DNA of 64,000 nt from an uncultured Bacteroidales bacterium (GCA_902774055.1 CACYGX010000009.1:18525-82524); one strand, 5' to 3'. Positions 1-8,393 are shown, counted from the first letter of the stretch. Numbers and translations are program-made. The notes: a model not told the origin generated them from the letters alone.

Positions 1-510
1 GGCAATCTCAAGGGCTTGCTCGCCGTTGTCGGGCTGCGAAATCCACAGGTTGCGCGTGTTCACACCCACTGCCTCGGCATAGGAGCGGTCAAAGGCGTGC
101 TCGGCGTCGATATAGGCCGCGATGCCGCCCATCTGTTGCGCCTGGGCGATGGCGTGGAGCGCCAGCGTGGTCTTGCCCGATGACTCGGGACCGTAAATCT
201 CCACGATGCGTCCACGGGGATAACCGCCCACTCCCAGAGCCATGTCGAGGCCAATAGATCCGGTAGGGATGGCATCCACGTCCTCGACGCTCTCGTCGTT
301 CATGCGCATGATGGCGCAGGTGCCGAAGGCTTTCTCGATTTTGGCGACGGCATTCTGCATCACCTGCAGCTTCATGGGGTCCACTTCGATGGCACGCGGC
401 GTGTGGGGCGCGGTCTCGGCAACGTGGTTGCTCACAATGTCGGGTGTGGAGATGCTCAGCACCTGCTGCCCGTCAATCATCACTTCTTGTTTCAAAATCT
501 GCTCAGTCAT
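1..510 (-). CDS. recA: Recombinase RecA, N-terminal 170 residues (gene runs off the left edge)
   Basis: RecA forms filaments on single-stranded DNA and drives homologous pairing and LexA-type cleavage. The visible reading frame has the RecA core entry (IEKAFG..AIMRM, residues 58-70), Walker A GPESSGKT at 107-114 and the DAEHAFD segment at 135-141. The C-terminal half lies outside the window. The chosen ATG at 510 gives about 40 more residues before the core than E. coli RecA has. A weak -7 promoter (557-564) lies about 45 bases upstream, so a transcript would include this extension. A shorter start at Met46 or Met51 cannot be excluded. The core contains GTCAIM where most RecA proteins have GKGSIM. 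Identity is certain; only the start is debatable. Confidence 0.95.
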   Translation of the reverse strand, partial: MTEQILKQEVMIDGQQVLSISTPDIVSNHVAETAPHTPRAIEVDPMKLQVMQNAVAKIEKAFGTCAIMRMNDESVEDVDAIPTGSIGLDMALGVGGYPRGRIVEIYGPESSGKTTLALHAIAQAQQMGGIAAYIDAEHAFDRSYAEAVGVNTRNLWISQPDNGEQALEIA

Positions 511-556
511 AGTTTATTAAGTTTTAAGTTGCTAGTTGTTAATCATCTTGACGATG

Positions 557-564
557 CAAAGGAA
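557..564 (-). promoter_or_regulatory. Possible recA promoter, -7 element
   Basis: On the minus strand this reads TTCCTTTG, one mismatch from the Bacteroidetes -7 consensus TAnnTTTG, about 45 bases upstream of the recA ATG. No SOS box was recognised. Confidence 0.4.
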
Positions 565-636
565 CTATGACCGAGTGCCTAAATCAGGCACTACCGCTCC
601 AAAGAATGTTAAATTCAGACAGGTCACACTGACTTT

Positions 637-784
637 GTAGGGCCTCGCCTTGGCGTGGCCGTTCTTGATATATATAGCCCACAAAACCCGATTTTAGGAC
701 GTATTAGTAAGTGATATGGATTATTGCTGCTTGTAAGCGTATTAGCATCTGCCATCCGGCGGCCACGCCAAGGCGAGGCCCTAC
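637..784. repeat. MITE-like element 1 with 25-bp perfect terminal inverted repeats
   Basis: This element occupies much of the 374-base recA-asnS gap. Bases 637-661 are the exact reverse complement of 760-784. Each end is itself an almost perfect palindrome (GGCCTCGCC-TT-GGCGTGGCC). The interior shares the string TATAGCCCACAAAACC and a nearby AGGACGT with the element at 13838-13969. There is no ORF inside and no clear target-site duplication. It is either a non-autonomous transposable element or a REP/BIME-like unit. Confidence 0.75.
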
Positions 785-884
785 GTGCCATCCATGGCAT
801 TTTGTTCGGGCGTTAATGGTGAAAAAGCCAGCCGCGGCAGCGGGTGGCTGTCGCGGCTGATTGTGCATTGTGTCGCCGGATGGA

Positions 885-2276
885 TTAGAACTCGGCGTTG
901 TTGGGTGTGCGCGGGAAGGGGATGACGTCGCGGATGTTGGCCATACCCGTCACGAACAGGATGAGGCGCTCAAAGCCCAGACCGAAGCCGCTGTGAGGCA
1001 CGGTGCCGAAGCGGCGTGTGTCGAGGTACCACCACATGTCCTTCATGGGGATGCCGCGGCGCTCGATCTCGCTCATCAGCTTGTTGTAGTCGGCCTCGCG
1101 CTCGCTGCCACCGATGATTTCGCCAATCATGGGGAAGAGCACGTCCATAGCGCGAACGGTCTTGCCGTCCTCGTTCTGCTTCATGTAGAAGGCCTTGATC
1201 TCACGCGGATAGTCGGTGAGGATGACGGGACGCTTGAAGTGCTCCTCAACGAGGTAGCGCTCATGCTCGCTCTGCAGGTCCACGCCCCAATCCACTGGGA
1301 ATTCAAATTTCTTCTTGGCCTGCTTCAGGATCTCAATACCCTCGGTATAGGTCAAGCGCACGAACGGCTCCTTGAGGACGCTGTGCAGACGCTCGATGAG
1401 GGTGTTGTCGTACATCTTATTGAGGAACTCCAGGTCGTCCTGGCAGTGCTCCAGTGCGTAGTTGACACAGAACTTGATGAACTCCTCGGCCAGGTCCATG
1501 TTGTCGGTGATGTCATAGAAGGCCATCTCGGGCTCTATCATCCAGAACTCGGCCAGGTGGCGAGGCGTATTGCTGTTCTCGGCGCGGAAGGTGGGGCCGA
1601 ACGTATAGATAGCACCCAGTGCGGTAGCGCCCAGCTCGCCTTCGAGCTGGCCCGACACGGTCAGGCTAGTGGATTTGCCGAAGAAGTCCTTCGTGTAGTC
1701 GGTCTTGCCGTCCTCGGTCTTGGGCAGGTCGCCCAGGTCGAGCGTGGTCACCTGGAACATGTCGCCGGCACCCTCGCAGTCGCTAGCGGTGATCAATGGC
1801 GTGTGCAGGTAGAAGAAACCCTTGTCGTTGAAGAACTTGTGGATGGCAAATGCCAAGTGATGACGAATGCGGAAGACGGCGCCGAAGGTGTTGGTGCGCA
1901 TGCGCAGGTGAGCCTTGGTGCGCAGGAACTCCAGCGTGTGGCCTTTCTTCTGCATGGGATAGTCGTCGTCACAGGTGCCGTAGATCTCGACACTCTGAGC
2001 CTGAACCTCAACGCTCTGGCCCTTACCCTGGGACTGGACGAGCAGACCCTCAACGTGCAGGCTGGCGCCCGTGGTGATGGGACGGAGCTCCTCCTCAGAG
2101 AATTTCTCAAGATCGATGACAATCTGCAGGTTGTTGATGGTCGATCCGTCGTTCAAAGCGATGAACTGGACGAACTTGTTACCACGACGGCTGCGTACCC
2201 AGCCCTTCACACATACCTGTTGGCCCACCAGTGCGGGGTCAAAGATATCGACGATTTTAGTGCGTTTTAAAGACAT
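885..2276 (-). CDS. asnS: Asparagine--tRNA ligase
   Basis: This cytoplasmic class II aminoacyl-tRNA synthetase charges tRNA-Asn with asparagine using ATP. Its 463 residues match the normal AsnRS length. An OB-fold anticodon-binding domain occupies about residues 1-105 ([23 protein letters not shown]). The class II catalytic domain follows, with motif 2 around [16 protein letters not shown] (230-245) and motif 3 at GFGLGFERL near 432-440. The ending IPFPRTP is typical of AsnRS rather than AspRS. It lies downstream of the pseudouridine synthase on the same strand, but a strong hairpin separates them, so it probably has its own transcription start. Confidence 0.97.
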   Translation of the reverse strand: MSLKRTKIVDIFDPALVGQQVCVKGWVRSRRGNKFVQFIALNDGSTINNLQIVIDLEKFSEEELRPITTGASLHVEGLLVQSQGKGQSVEVQAQSVEIYGTCDDDYPMQKKGHTLEFLRTKAHLRMRTNTFGAVFRIRHHLAFAIHKFFNDKGFFYLHTPLITASDCEGAGDMFQVTTLDLGDLPKTEDGKTDYTKDFFGKSTSLTVSGQLEGELGATALGAIYTFGPTFRAENSNTPRHLAEFWMIEPEMAFYDITDNMDLAEEFIKFCVNYALEHCQDDLEFLNKMYDNTLIERLHSVLKEPFVRLTYTEGIEILKQAKKKFEFPVDWGVDLQSEHERYLVEEHFKRPVILTDYPREIKAFYMKQNEDGKTVRAMDVLFPMIGEIIGGSEREADYNKLMSEIERRGIPMKDMWWYLDTRRFGTVPHSGFGLGFERLILFVTGMANIRDVIPFPRTPNNAEF

Positions 2277-2314
2277 TGTAATAATAGATGTGTATCCTGT
2301 TGATGTTTCTTAAT

Positions 2315-2347
2315 CACCTTGACCCGACGCTGGGTCGGGTCAATGGT
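2315..2347 (-). terminator. Hairpin terminator after the pseudouridine synthase gene
   Basis: CACC-TTGACCCGAC...GTCGGGTCAA-GGTG forms a strong stem with a short loop in the 84-base gap between the pseudouridine synthase stop and asnS. The U-tract is weak. Confidence 0.6.
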
Positions 2348-2360
2348 GAGAAGATGTTGA

Positions 2361-3869
2361 TTATTCAAATGAGTTTTGTTTCAAGAAGTTAACCTCTTCC
2401 TGGGTGAGGTAGCGCCAGCGTCCGCGGGGCAGGTTCTTCTTGGTGAGGCCTGCGAAGTAAACGCGGTCGAGCTTCACCACGTGGTAGCCCAGCGCTTCAA
2501 AAATGCGGCGAACAACGCGGTTGCGGCCTGAGTGGATCTCAATGCCGGCCTGCTTGCGGTCGGTGGGGGAGACATAGCTCACGGCATCGGCGTGGATGGG
2601 GCCATCATCGAGCTCAACGCCGTCGGCGATGTGCTGCATGTCCTCCTCGCTGATGGGCTTGTCGGTCCACACCTGGTAAATTTTCTTCTTGACATATTGC
2701 GGGTGGGCGAGCTTGGCAGCCAGGTCACCATCGTTGGTGAGCAGGAGCACACCGGTGGTGTTGCGGTCCAAGCGTCCCACGGGATAGATGCGTTCCTCGC
2801 ATGCACCCTTGACGAGATCCATGACGGTCTTGCGGCCGTTGGGGTCGTCGCTGGTGGTAACGGTGTCCTTGGGCTTATTGAGCAGGACATAGCACTTCTT
2901 CTCGGTGGTGACGATTTCACCGTTGTATTTCACGACATCCTTGGGAGTGATCTTCATGCCGAGCTCGGTCACAACAACGTCATTGACCATGACGAGTCCC
3001 TTCTGGATGTATTCATCGGCCACACGGCGCGAGCAGATGCCGGCATTGGCCATGAATTTGTTCAAGCGGATCTCCATGTTGGGATCGATAGCGGGCTCCT
3101 CATAGATGATGCGTTGGGGCTTGGGTGTGAAGCGCATTTGGGGCTTGGGACCCTGATGCTTGGGTCGCTGCTGGTAACCGCCCTGGCGCTGCTGGAAGCC
3201 GCCTTGGCGCTGCTGATAGCCACCAGGTCGCTGCTGGTAACCGCCCTGACGCTGCTGATAGCCGCCCTGGCGCTGCTGATAGCCACCCTGGCGCTGCTGA
3301 TATCCGCCCTGACGCTGCTGATAGCCACCCTGGCGTTGCTGGTAACCACCCTGGCGCTGCTGGTAACCACCCTGACGGGGCTGGTAACCGCCTTGACGGG
3401 GCTGGTATCCACCCTGACGGGGCTGATAACCGCCCTGGCGCTGCTGGTAGTCGGTGTGCTGCTGGTCCGGGGTCATGGTGTTGCCTTCGGCATTAGTCTC
3501 TTGTTCTTCATTACCCTGGGGCTGTTGATAACGTTGCTGGTAGCGGGGCTGGTATCCACCCTGCTGATAGCCGCCCTGGCGCTGATAGCCGCCTTGACGC
3601 TGGTAACCGCCCTGACGCTGCTGATATCCACCTTGACGAGGCTGATAACCGCCCTGACGGGGCTGGTAACCCTGCCGGTTGTATCCACCCTGACGTGGTT
3701 GGTATCCTTCCTGCTGAAAACCTTCGCCGTTTGATTCGTTTTCAGATTGTTGAGGTTCGTGGGCGCTATACTCTACTTTTTCATAGCGACCGTGCTCCAG
3801 ATTCTCTTCTAGATTGGCATTGTTTTCACCGATTCTAGGCCTTTTAGGCTTTTTCAAGTTCTCGTCCAT
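2361..3869 (-). CDS. RsuA/RluB-family pseudouridine synthase with long QRQGGY-repeat N-terminus
   Basis: The enzyme part isomerises a uridine in ribosomal RNA to pseudouridine. An S4 RNA-binding domain begins at about residue 266 (IRLNKFMANAGICSRR). The catalytic domain follows, with the family signature GRLDRNTTG carrying the nucleophilic Asp, and HSGRNRVVRRIFEALGY near the end. RsuA/RluB proteins usually have 230-300 residues; this one has 502. The first 50 residues are acidic. Residues of about 55-240 are tandem QRQGGYQ/PRQGGYQ units in two blocks split by an acidic spacer (NEEQETNAEG), predicted to be disordered and RNA-binding-like because they are rich in Arg, Gly, Tyr and Gln. The specific rRNA target cannot be told from sequence. 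Confidence 0.92.
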   Translation of the reverse strand: MDENLKKPKRPRIGENNANLEENLEHGRYEKVEYSAHEPQQSENESNGEGFQQEGYQPRQGGYNRQGYQPRQGGYQPRQGGYQQRQGGYQRQGGYQRQGGYQQGGYQPRYQQRYQQPQGNEEQETNAEGNTMTPDQQHTDYQQRQGGYQPRQGGYQPRQGGYQPRQGGYQQRQGGYQQRQGGYQQRQGGYQQRQGGYQQRQGGYQQRQGGYQQRPGGYQQRQGGFQQRQGGYQQRPKHQGPKPQMRFTPKPQRIIYEEPAIDPNMEIRLNKFMANAGICSRRVADEYIQKGLVMVNDVVVTELGMKITPKDVVKYNGEIVTTEKKCYVLLNKPKDTVTTSDDPNGRKTVMDLVKGACEERIYPVGRLDRNTTGVLLLTNDGDLAAKLAHPQYVKKKIYQVWTDKPISEEDMQHIADGVELDDGPIHADAVSYVSPTDRKQAGIEIHSGRNRVVRRIFEALGYHVVKLDRVYFAGLTKKNLPRGRWRYLTQEEVNFLKQNSFE

Positions 3870-3993
3870 CTTTTGATAAAAATTGAATGGTTACAGTTTA
3901 GTCTGTCGTAAAAATAAATACACGTAGAGGCCTCGCGGCCGGTTTCAAGAATTATAACGTAGTTATTAATGTTGTTTTTTCGTTTTCTTGTCG

Positions 3994-4068
3994 TGGGCAG
4001 TGAGGGATTCGAACCCCCGACCCTCTGCTTGTAAGGCAGATGCTCTGAACCAACTGCGCTAACTGCCC
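3994..4068 (-). tRNA. tRNA-Val (anticodon UAC)
   Basis: The 75-base gene folds as a standard cloverleaf. The acceptor stem is GGGCAGT pairing with ACTGCCC, with discriminator A. The anticodon stem TCTGC/GCAGA encloses loop CTTACAA, giving anticodon UAC, and the T-arm is GGTTCGAATCC. The 3' CCA is not encoded. No integrase or att-like duplication is visible beside it. Confidence 0.97.
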
Positions 4069-4153
4069 ATTGTGTCATCCTCAAAATTTCTCGGCAAAAT
4101 TACATCAAACTTTCTGATTACCCAAAAAAATGAAGATTTTTTTCAATGATTAA

Positions 4154-4189
4154 CAATGCCCGGGACGCCGTCGGGCGCCCCAGGCATTG
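4154..4189 (-). terminator. Hairpin terminator after mdh
   Basis: CAATGCC(T)GGG...CCC-GGCATTG forms a long GC-rich stem directly downstream of the mdh stop on the minus strand. It is followed by TTAATCATT rather than a clean U-tract. Confidence 0.6.
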
Positions 4190-4217
4190 GAGTGTCTCTT
4201 GACCCTGCGGTCGAGGG

Positions 4218-5207
4218 TTACAGGTTGGGGTTGATTTTGTTCCACTCGCTGATGGGAGGAACGATGCCCAGGTCAACCAGTTCGTCGCGCATCTTGCACA
4301 GGTGCTGGTAGCTGGCGTCAAGTCTTGCGTTCTCAGAAGGAATTCCCTGGGGCACCTTGTAGGAAGCGCCGTTCTTGTCGAGCGTGGTGTCCATCGCCAT
4401 CATGATGTGGTTGTACTTGTCGTTGTTCACATAGGTGCCAACGGGGTAGTTGAACTTCTCACCGCCCATGGCAGCACGGATCATCTCTACCGACAAGTAA
4501 GCGGGGCTCTGGAACGAACTGCGGCCACGCAGCTTAATGATCTGGGCGCCGCCCAGGGTGACGTCACGCTTCATGTGCTCCCACTCCTCACGGGGGAATT
4601 CTTCGGTACCCATGATGTCGATCAACTTGCGTCCTGCAATCTCGACGTGGCTGCCGAATACGGCCATCTGCTCACCGTGGCCACCATAGGTGGCGCATCC
4701 GGTGATCTCGCTACGCATCACACCGAACTTCTTGGCCAGCGCGCTCTGCAGACGCGTGGTGTCAAGGGCTGCAAGTGTGGTCACCTGGCTGGGCTTCAAG
4801 CCGCTGTACAACAAGGTCACCAGACCCGTCAGGTCGGCGGGGTTGAAGATGATGACAACGTGCTTCACGTCGGGGCAGTACCTCTTGATATCCATGCCAA
4901 GCTCCTCGGCAATCTTGCAGTTGCCTGCAAGCAGGTCCTCGCGGGTCATACCATCCTTGCGGGGAGCGCCACCGCTCGAAATGATGTATTTGGCGTTGGT
5001 AAAGGCTTCCTTGACGTCGGTGGTGGCAACGATATTTACGTCACCGAAACCGCTCTGGCGCATTTCCTCGGCCACGCCCTCGGGCGAGAACACATCATAG
5101 AGGCAGATGTTAGTTGTCAAGCCCATCATCAGGGCCGTTTGTACCATATTAGAACCAATCATGCCAGCAGCGCCGACGATGACCAATTTGTCGTTTGTTA
5201 ATGCCAT
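4218..5207 (-). CDS. mdh: Malate dehydrogenase
   Basis: This cytoplasmic enzyme interconverts malate and oxaloacetate with NAD+. The Rossmann loop GAAGMIG sits at residues 12-18. The mobile substrate loop APRKDGMTR holds the substrate-binding arginines, and TYGGHGEQM contains the catalytic His. The 329-residue length and the overall pattern match the Bacteroidetes form of malate dehydrogenase. It is transcribed alone from a clear -7 promoter about 50 bases upstream and ends at a hairpin. It is divergent from recR. Confidence 0.95.
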   Translation of the reverse strand: MALTNDKLVIVGAAGMIGSNMVQTALMMGLTTNICLYDVFSPEGVAEEMRQSGFGDVNIVATTDVKEAFTNAKYIISSGGAPRKDGMTREDLLAGNCKIAEELGMDIKRYCPDVKHVVIIFNPADLTGLVTLLYSGLKPSQVTTLAALDTTRLQSALAKKFGVMRSEITGCATYGGHGEQMAVFGSHVEIAGRKLIDIMGTEEFPREEWEHMKRDVTLGGAQIIKLRGRSSFQSPAYLSVEMIRAAMGGEKFNYPVGTYVNNDKYNHIMMAMDTTLDKNGASYKVPQGIPSENARLDASYQHLCKMRDELVDLGIVPPISEWNKINPNL

Positions 5208-5258
5208 AATTTTATGTTTTTAAATCTTTTAAGTTGTTAATCCGAATTTTCAGTAGTG

Positions 5259-5266
5259 CAAAGGTA
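5259..5266 (-). promoter_or_regulatory. mdh promoter, -7 element
   Basis: The minus strand reads TACCTTTG, an exact match to TAnnTTTG, with a TTG about 20 bases further upstream as a possible -33 element. It gives a leader of about 45 bases. Confidence 0.7.
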
Positions 5267-5351
5267 GTCAAATTAGAGCATCATGCCAAGCAATTTGCAA
5301 GTTATAAAGTTTAAATATTGTGAAATCGGTTACGTTGCGTGGCAAAATGAC

Positions 5352-5359
5352 TACCTTTG
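5352..5359 (+). promoter_or_regulatory. recR promoter, -7 element (decides the start codon)
   Basis: TACCTTTG is an exact -7 match. It overlaps the upstream TTG at 5357 that a longest-ORF call would use as start, so translation must begin downstream, at the ATG at 5381. Confidence 0.65.
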
Positions 5360-5380
5360 CTCTCGCAATCAAGAGAAGAC

Positions 5381-6010
5381 ATGGAACAGGAATTTGCTTC
5401 ACGTTTACTGGAGGCAGCAGTCAGCGAGTTCGCCAAGTTGCCGGGCATCGGGCGCAAGACGGCGCTCCGACTCGTGCTGCATCTGCTCAAGCAGGACGAG
5501 CAGGAAGCGGTCAACTTTGGTGAGGCCATCATCAAGTTGCGCCGCGAAATCCGTTACTGCAAGGTGTGCCACAACATTAGCGAGACCGAGGTGTGCCCCA
5601 TCTGCAGCAATCCTTCGCGGGACGCATCCACCATCTGCGTGGTCGAGAATGTCAAGGACGTGATGAGCGTCGAGAACACTCACCAGCACAATGGCTTGTA
5701 CCATGTGCTGGGCGGACTCATTTCACCCATGGACGGCATCGGCCCGGCCGATATCGAGGTTGATAGCCTCGAGGAGCGTGTCAAGGCTGGCGGCATCAAG
5801 GAGGTCATCCTCGCTTTGAGTGCCACGATGGAAGGCGATACCACCAATTTCTACATTTTCCGCCGCCTGGCGCCATATCCCGATGTAAAAATCACCATCC
5901 TGGCGCGCGGCGTCAGCGTGGGCAACGAGATCGAGTACACCGACGAGCTCACACTCGGCCGCTCCATCCTCAACCGCACCCTCTTTTCCGACACCTTCCA
6001 CAAGGAGTAA
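5381..6010 (+). CDS. recR: Recombination mediator protein RecR
   Basis: RecR works with RecF and RecO to load RecA at single-stranded gaps. From the ATG at 5381 the protein has 209 residues, close to the family norm. A helix-hairpin-helix LPGIGRKTA lies at 20-28. A four-cysteine zinc finger uses C60, C63, C72 and C75, and a TOPRIM domain follows ([10 protein letters not shown] onwards). The upstream TTG start is rejected because it lies inside the -7 promoter. It is divergent from mdh, with about 170 bases between the two start codons. Confidence 0.95.
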   Translation: MEQEFASRLLEAAVSEFAKLPGIGRKTALRLVLHLLKQDEQEAVNFGEAIIKLRREIRYCKVCHNISETEVCPICSNPSRDASTICVVENVKDVMSVENTHQHNGLYHVLGGLISPMDGIGPADIEVDSLEERVKAGGIKEVILALSATMEGDTTNFYIFRRLAPYPDVKITILARGVSVGNEIEYTDELTLGRSILNRTLFSDTFHKE

Positions 6011-6151
6011 ACCAATACATTCAACAACAAAATATTCAACAACAAGAAATACAAGATATACAATTTCTATATCACTGATTGTTAATTAATTGTGTTTATT
6101 GTACTTATTGTTGTCCTTTTATAGAAAAGAACTGAAATAGTTTTACTATCG

Positions 6152-6289
6152 ATGGCTGACAACGATTTTGCATATCGACAGGAGGACGCCGAGAAGCGCC
6201 GTCGCCGCCGTGAGGCTGAGCGTCAGCGCCGCCTGCGCCACGCCCGCCAGGAATACATCAAAAAGAAAAACCAGATTGATGAACGATGA
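6152..6289 (+). CDS. Tiny basic protein, 45 residues, function unknown
   Basis: The frame starts MADNDFAYRQEDAEKRRRRR and continues as a highly charged, probably single-helix protein of 45 residues rich in Arg, Lys and Glu. I do not recognise a family. It lies 141 bases downstream of recR on the same strand. The codons stay GC-rich (CGC, GCC) like the surrounding genes, while the flanking sequence is AT-rich, which argues for real coding. No clear ribosome site or promoter was seen. It could be a nucleic-acid-binding or ribosome-associated small protein, but that is only inference. Confidence 0.5.
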   Translation: MADNDFAYRQEDAEKRRRRREAERQRRLRHARQEYIKKKNQIDER

Positions 6290-6315
6290 ATCAGCTCAAG
6301 GGAAACAAGAAATCA

Positions 6316-6340
6316 GCTCAAACATTTTAAACATTTGAGC
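6316..6340. terminator. Inverted repeat between two convergent genes
   Basis: GCTCAAA...TTTGAGC with an 11-base AT-rich spacer lies between the small ORF and the convergent TM2 gene. It may terminate either one. The string AATCAGCTCAA also occurs just before it as a direct repeat. Confidence 0.4.
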
Positions 6341-6365
6341 CGATATCTTGCTCCTTTTAAGTCAA

Positions 6366-7043
6366 TTATTTTAATAAATCTTTCTTCTTTTGTTCAAATT
6401 CCTCTTGGGTGATAATACCATTATCTAGTAAGTTTTTAAGTTTCAGTATTTCATCAGCGCTTGATGATTGATTCACGATAGTAGTTTTAGAATTGTTCCC
6501 CATGCGATTCTCAATATAACTTTTGATCTCTTGGGCTAACGAGTTCTGTTTCTTCTTAAAGACTATAGCGTTTTGGTCATCTGTCGCATTATATACTCCG
6601 CCGCGTTTTTCTTCAGACCCGGGATAACTGAATCGAAGATATCCATTTAAAACACTACTTCCTTCTTTGAATTCTACACTTTGAACAGAAGTAATTGGAA
6701 TCGTCTTATTCCCTGAAAATCCGGTCAATGTGGATCCAACAAGACCATGTCTCTCTAAAACTAATCTGTTCTCATAAACAAACAATCTACTACCAATACC
6801 TTCTAGAAAAAATACAGCATCTGTATTAGTCGCATATTTTTCAGCGTTATATTTTTCTATAAATTTATTATCAGGCATGGTAAACAGTTTGATGGCATCA
6901 TAGATACCCAAAAAACAAGGTATTGCAGTCCAACAAAATAGTAGATACAAGATGCCTTTACCTGTCTCTTTCAAATAAAACTTGTGGATTCCGAATGATC
7001 CAAGCAACAAAGCTAAAATAGCGGCTACATTTTTGTTCTTCAT
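6366..7043 (-). CDS. TM2-domain membrane protein with C-terminal SHOCT motif
   Basis: Residues 1-55 form a TM2 domain: two membrane helices with the LGSFGIHKFYL motif and a GIYD-type turn. Residues of about 80-180 look like a PH-like sensor domain related to DUF4429 (IPITSVQSVEFKEGS..GYLRFSYPG). The end (EILKLKNLLDNGIITQEEFEQKKKDLL) is a SHOCT motif, found on many membrane and phage-associated proteins. The gene is clearly more AT-rich than its neighbours, which suggests recent acquisition. It stands alone, and its function is not known. Confidence 0.75.
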   Translation of the reverse strand: MKNKNVAAILALLLGSFGIHKFYLKETGKGILYLLFCWTAIPCFLGIYDAIKLFTMPDNKFIEKYNAEKYATNTDAVFFLEGIGSRLFVYENRLVLERHGLVGSTLTGFSGNKTIPITSVQSVEFKEGSSVLNGYLRFSYPGSEEKRGGVYNATDDQNAIVFKKKQNSLAQEIKSYIENRMGNNSKTTIVNQSSSADEILKLKNLLDNGIITQEEFEQKKKDLLK

Positions 7044-7125
7044 AATTGATATTTTAATTTAAAATAAACGATTTCAGATTAATGAAGCCAGCACAAGTCT
7101 ATAAATGAAAGCGCAGACCTCGTCC

Positions 7126-7249
7126 ATTCTCTCTGCCAGGTCTGCAACAACCCTTAAATCCAATGGTAAAGCCTACGCCTATAGCGTACGCTCATGGATT
7201 TAAGTTTGCTCTTGATATCTCATTTCGAGGTTGCAGTTCGGCAGAGAAT
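7126..7249. repeat. Long imperfect cruciform / nested inverted repeat
   Basis: In the 354-base gap between the TM2 gene and miaA three nested stems line up. The outer is 7126-7147 with 7229-7249 (ATTCTCT..GCC..CTGCAAC against its complement). The middle is CTTAAATCCA at 7153 with TGGATTTAAG ending at 7204. The inner is AGC-CTACGC with GCGTACGCT, with one mismatch. The whole folds as one hairpin of about 120 bases with bulges. It might be a structured RNA, a folded recombination site or the remnant of an element. No ORF lies inside. Confidence 0.6.
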
Positions 7250-7397
7250 ATGAGCATCGAATGTCGTATTCGCAAGAATACAGTGCAAAATTACAATGAA
7301 AGATTCATCTTTCAAAGTAAAATTACTGAAAAATAATTGTTCAATAAGAAGATGAAAAGATTAAATTGCTATAAAAATATCGATTGTGCTGGTTGTC

Positions 7398-8339
7398 TTA
7401 TGGGTTGTTGTCGTTGTTTGAGAAGGTTGCGGCGAGGGCGAGGACGCGGCTGGTGAATTCGTCGGGTGGGAGGGCGCTGGAGAGCCAGTGGATGGGGGTG
7501 CCGCGTTTTTCCATGCCGCGGAACCATGTCATCTGGCGCTTGGCGAACTGGTGGATGGCGATTTCCAGTTGGCGGAACATCTCTTCCTCGGTCAACTGCC
7601 CTAGCACGTGCTGTGTGACGAATTTATATTCCAACCCATAATAGATAAGGTCCTCGGGGTCAATGCCCTCGTCGATGAGGCGTCGCACCTCGTCGATCAT
7701 GCCCTCGTCAAGGCGGGCGCGCAGGCGTCGACTGATGCGTTCACGCCGCGTGTCGCGGTCCACCTCCACACCGATTACCAGAGCGTTTTCCATCGGATGG
7801 GGCTCGGTAAGCGCTTTCAGTTCAGGGTGCTGCTCATAGTAGCGGCAGATTTCGATGGCGCGTGTGGCACGTTGCACAGTGTCGATGTCACTATTGTTGC
7901 GCAGGGCCTTCATCGTCTTGAGCAGGGCGGTGAGTTCCTCCAGCGACTTGCCTTCTAACTCAGCTCGTAATTCCTCGTTGCGTGGCACTGGCGGCAGCTT
8001 GATGCCCTTGACGACGGTCTCGACATACATGCCTGTGCCGCCGCACATGATGACAGGTTTGCCTCGCCCGCGGATGTCGTCATAGGCGCGTTCAAAGTCC
8101 TCCAGGAACTCATACAGGCTATAGCGGTATCCCGCGGGGCGAATATCGATGAGGTGATAGGGCACGCCGTCATACTCGGCCAGGTCCTTGCCCGTACCGA
8201 TATCCATGCCGCGGTAGATTTGGCGCGAATCGGCGCTGATGATTTCGCCGCCAATCGTCTTGGCCAGGTGCACCGCCCGTGCCGTCTTCCCCGTCGCCGT
8301 GGGTCCCGTCACCACAAAAAACACATCCCTATAATCCAT
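7398..8339 (-). CDS. miaA: tRNA dimethylallyltransferase
   Basis: MiaA adds a dimethylallyl group to A37 of tRNAs that read codons starting with U. The P-loop GPTATGKT is at residues 12-19. ISADSRQIYRGMDIGTGK is the classic DSRQ substrate motif, and VIMCGGTGMYVETVV follows. The length of 313 residues is normal for the family. The gene has no close operon partner; a perfect inverted repeat separates it from the DPP-IV gene. Confidence 0.96.
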   Translation of the reverse strand: MDYRDVFFVVTGPTATGKTARAVHLAKTIGGEIISADSRQIYRGMDIGTGKDLAEYDGVPYHLIDIRPAGYRYSLYEFLEDFERAYDDIRGRGKPVIMCGGTGMYVETVVKGIKLPPVPRNEELRAELEGKSLEELTALLKTMKALRNNSDIDTVQRATRAIEICRYYEQHPELKALTEPHPMENALVIGVEVDRDTRRERISRRLRARLDEGMIDEVRRLIDEGIDPEDLIYYGLEYKFVTQHVLGQLTEEEMFRQLEIAIHQFAKRQMTWFRGMEKRGTPIHWLSSALPPDEFTSRVLALAATFSNNDNNP

Positions 8340-8393
8340 CTGCTACTAATATTTAAATGCGAATTACGCGAATTGTACTCTGGCGATGGTTTT

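Noticed and set aside
861-2270. Long open frame on the plus strand opposite asnS
   Set aside because: It mirrors asnS codon structure (Val/Leu/His-rich shadow), has no family match and no promoter.
3160-3700. Regular repeats resembling a CRISPR array
   Set aside because: The period of about 21-24 bases has no spacers and codes in frame for QRQGGY units.
2532-3734. 400-codon plus-strand frame opposite the QRQGGY-repeat gene
   Set aside because: It is the complement of repetitive DNA and gives a Leu/Ala/Thr repeat; the opposite frame has S4 and catalytic domains.
3994-4068. tRNA-Val as a possible integration site
   Set aside because: No integrase gene, duplicated tRNA end or foreign block is next to it.
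5357-5380. TTG start for recR
   Set aside because: It lies inside the -7 promoter element TACCTTTG, so it would not be in the transcript.
7126-7249. Integron attC site
   Set aside because: The long hairpin has some attC-like looks, but no clear RYYYAAC/GTTRRRY core pair at its ends and no integron integrase was found.
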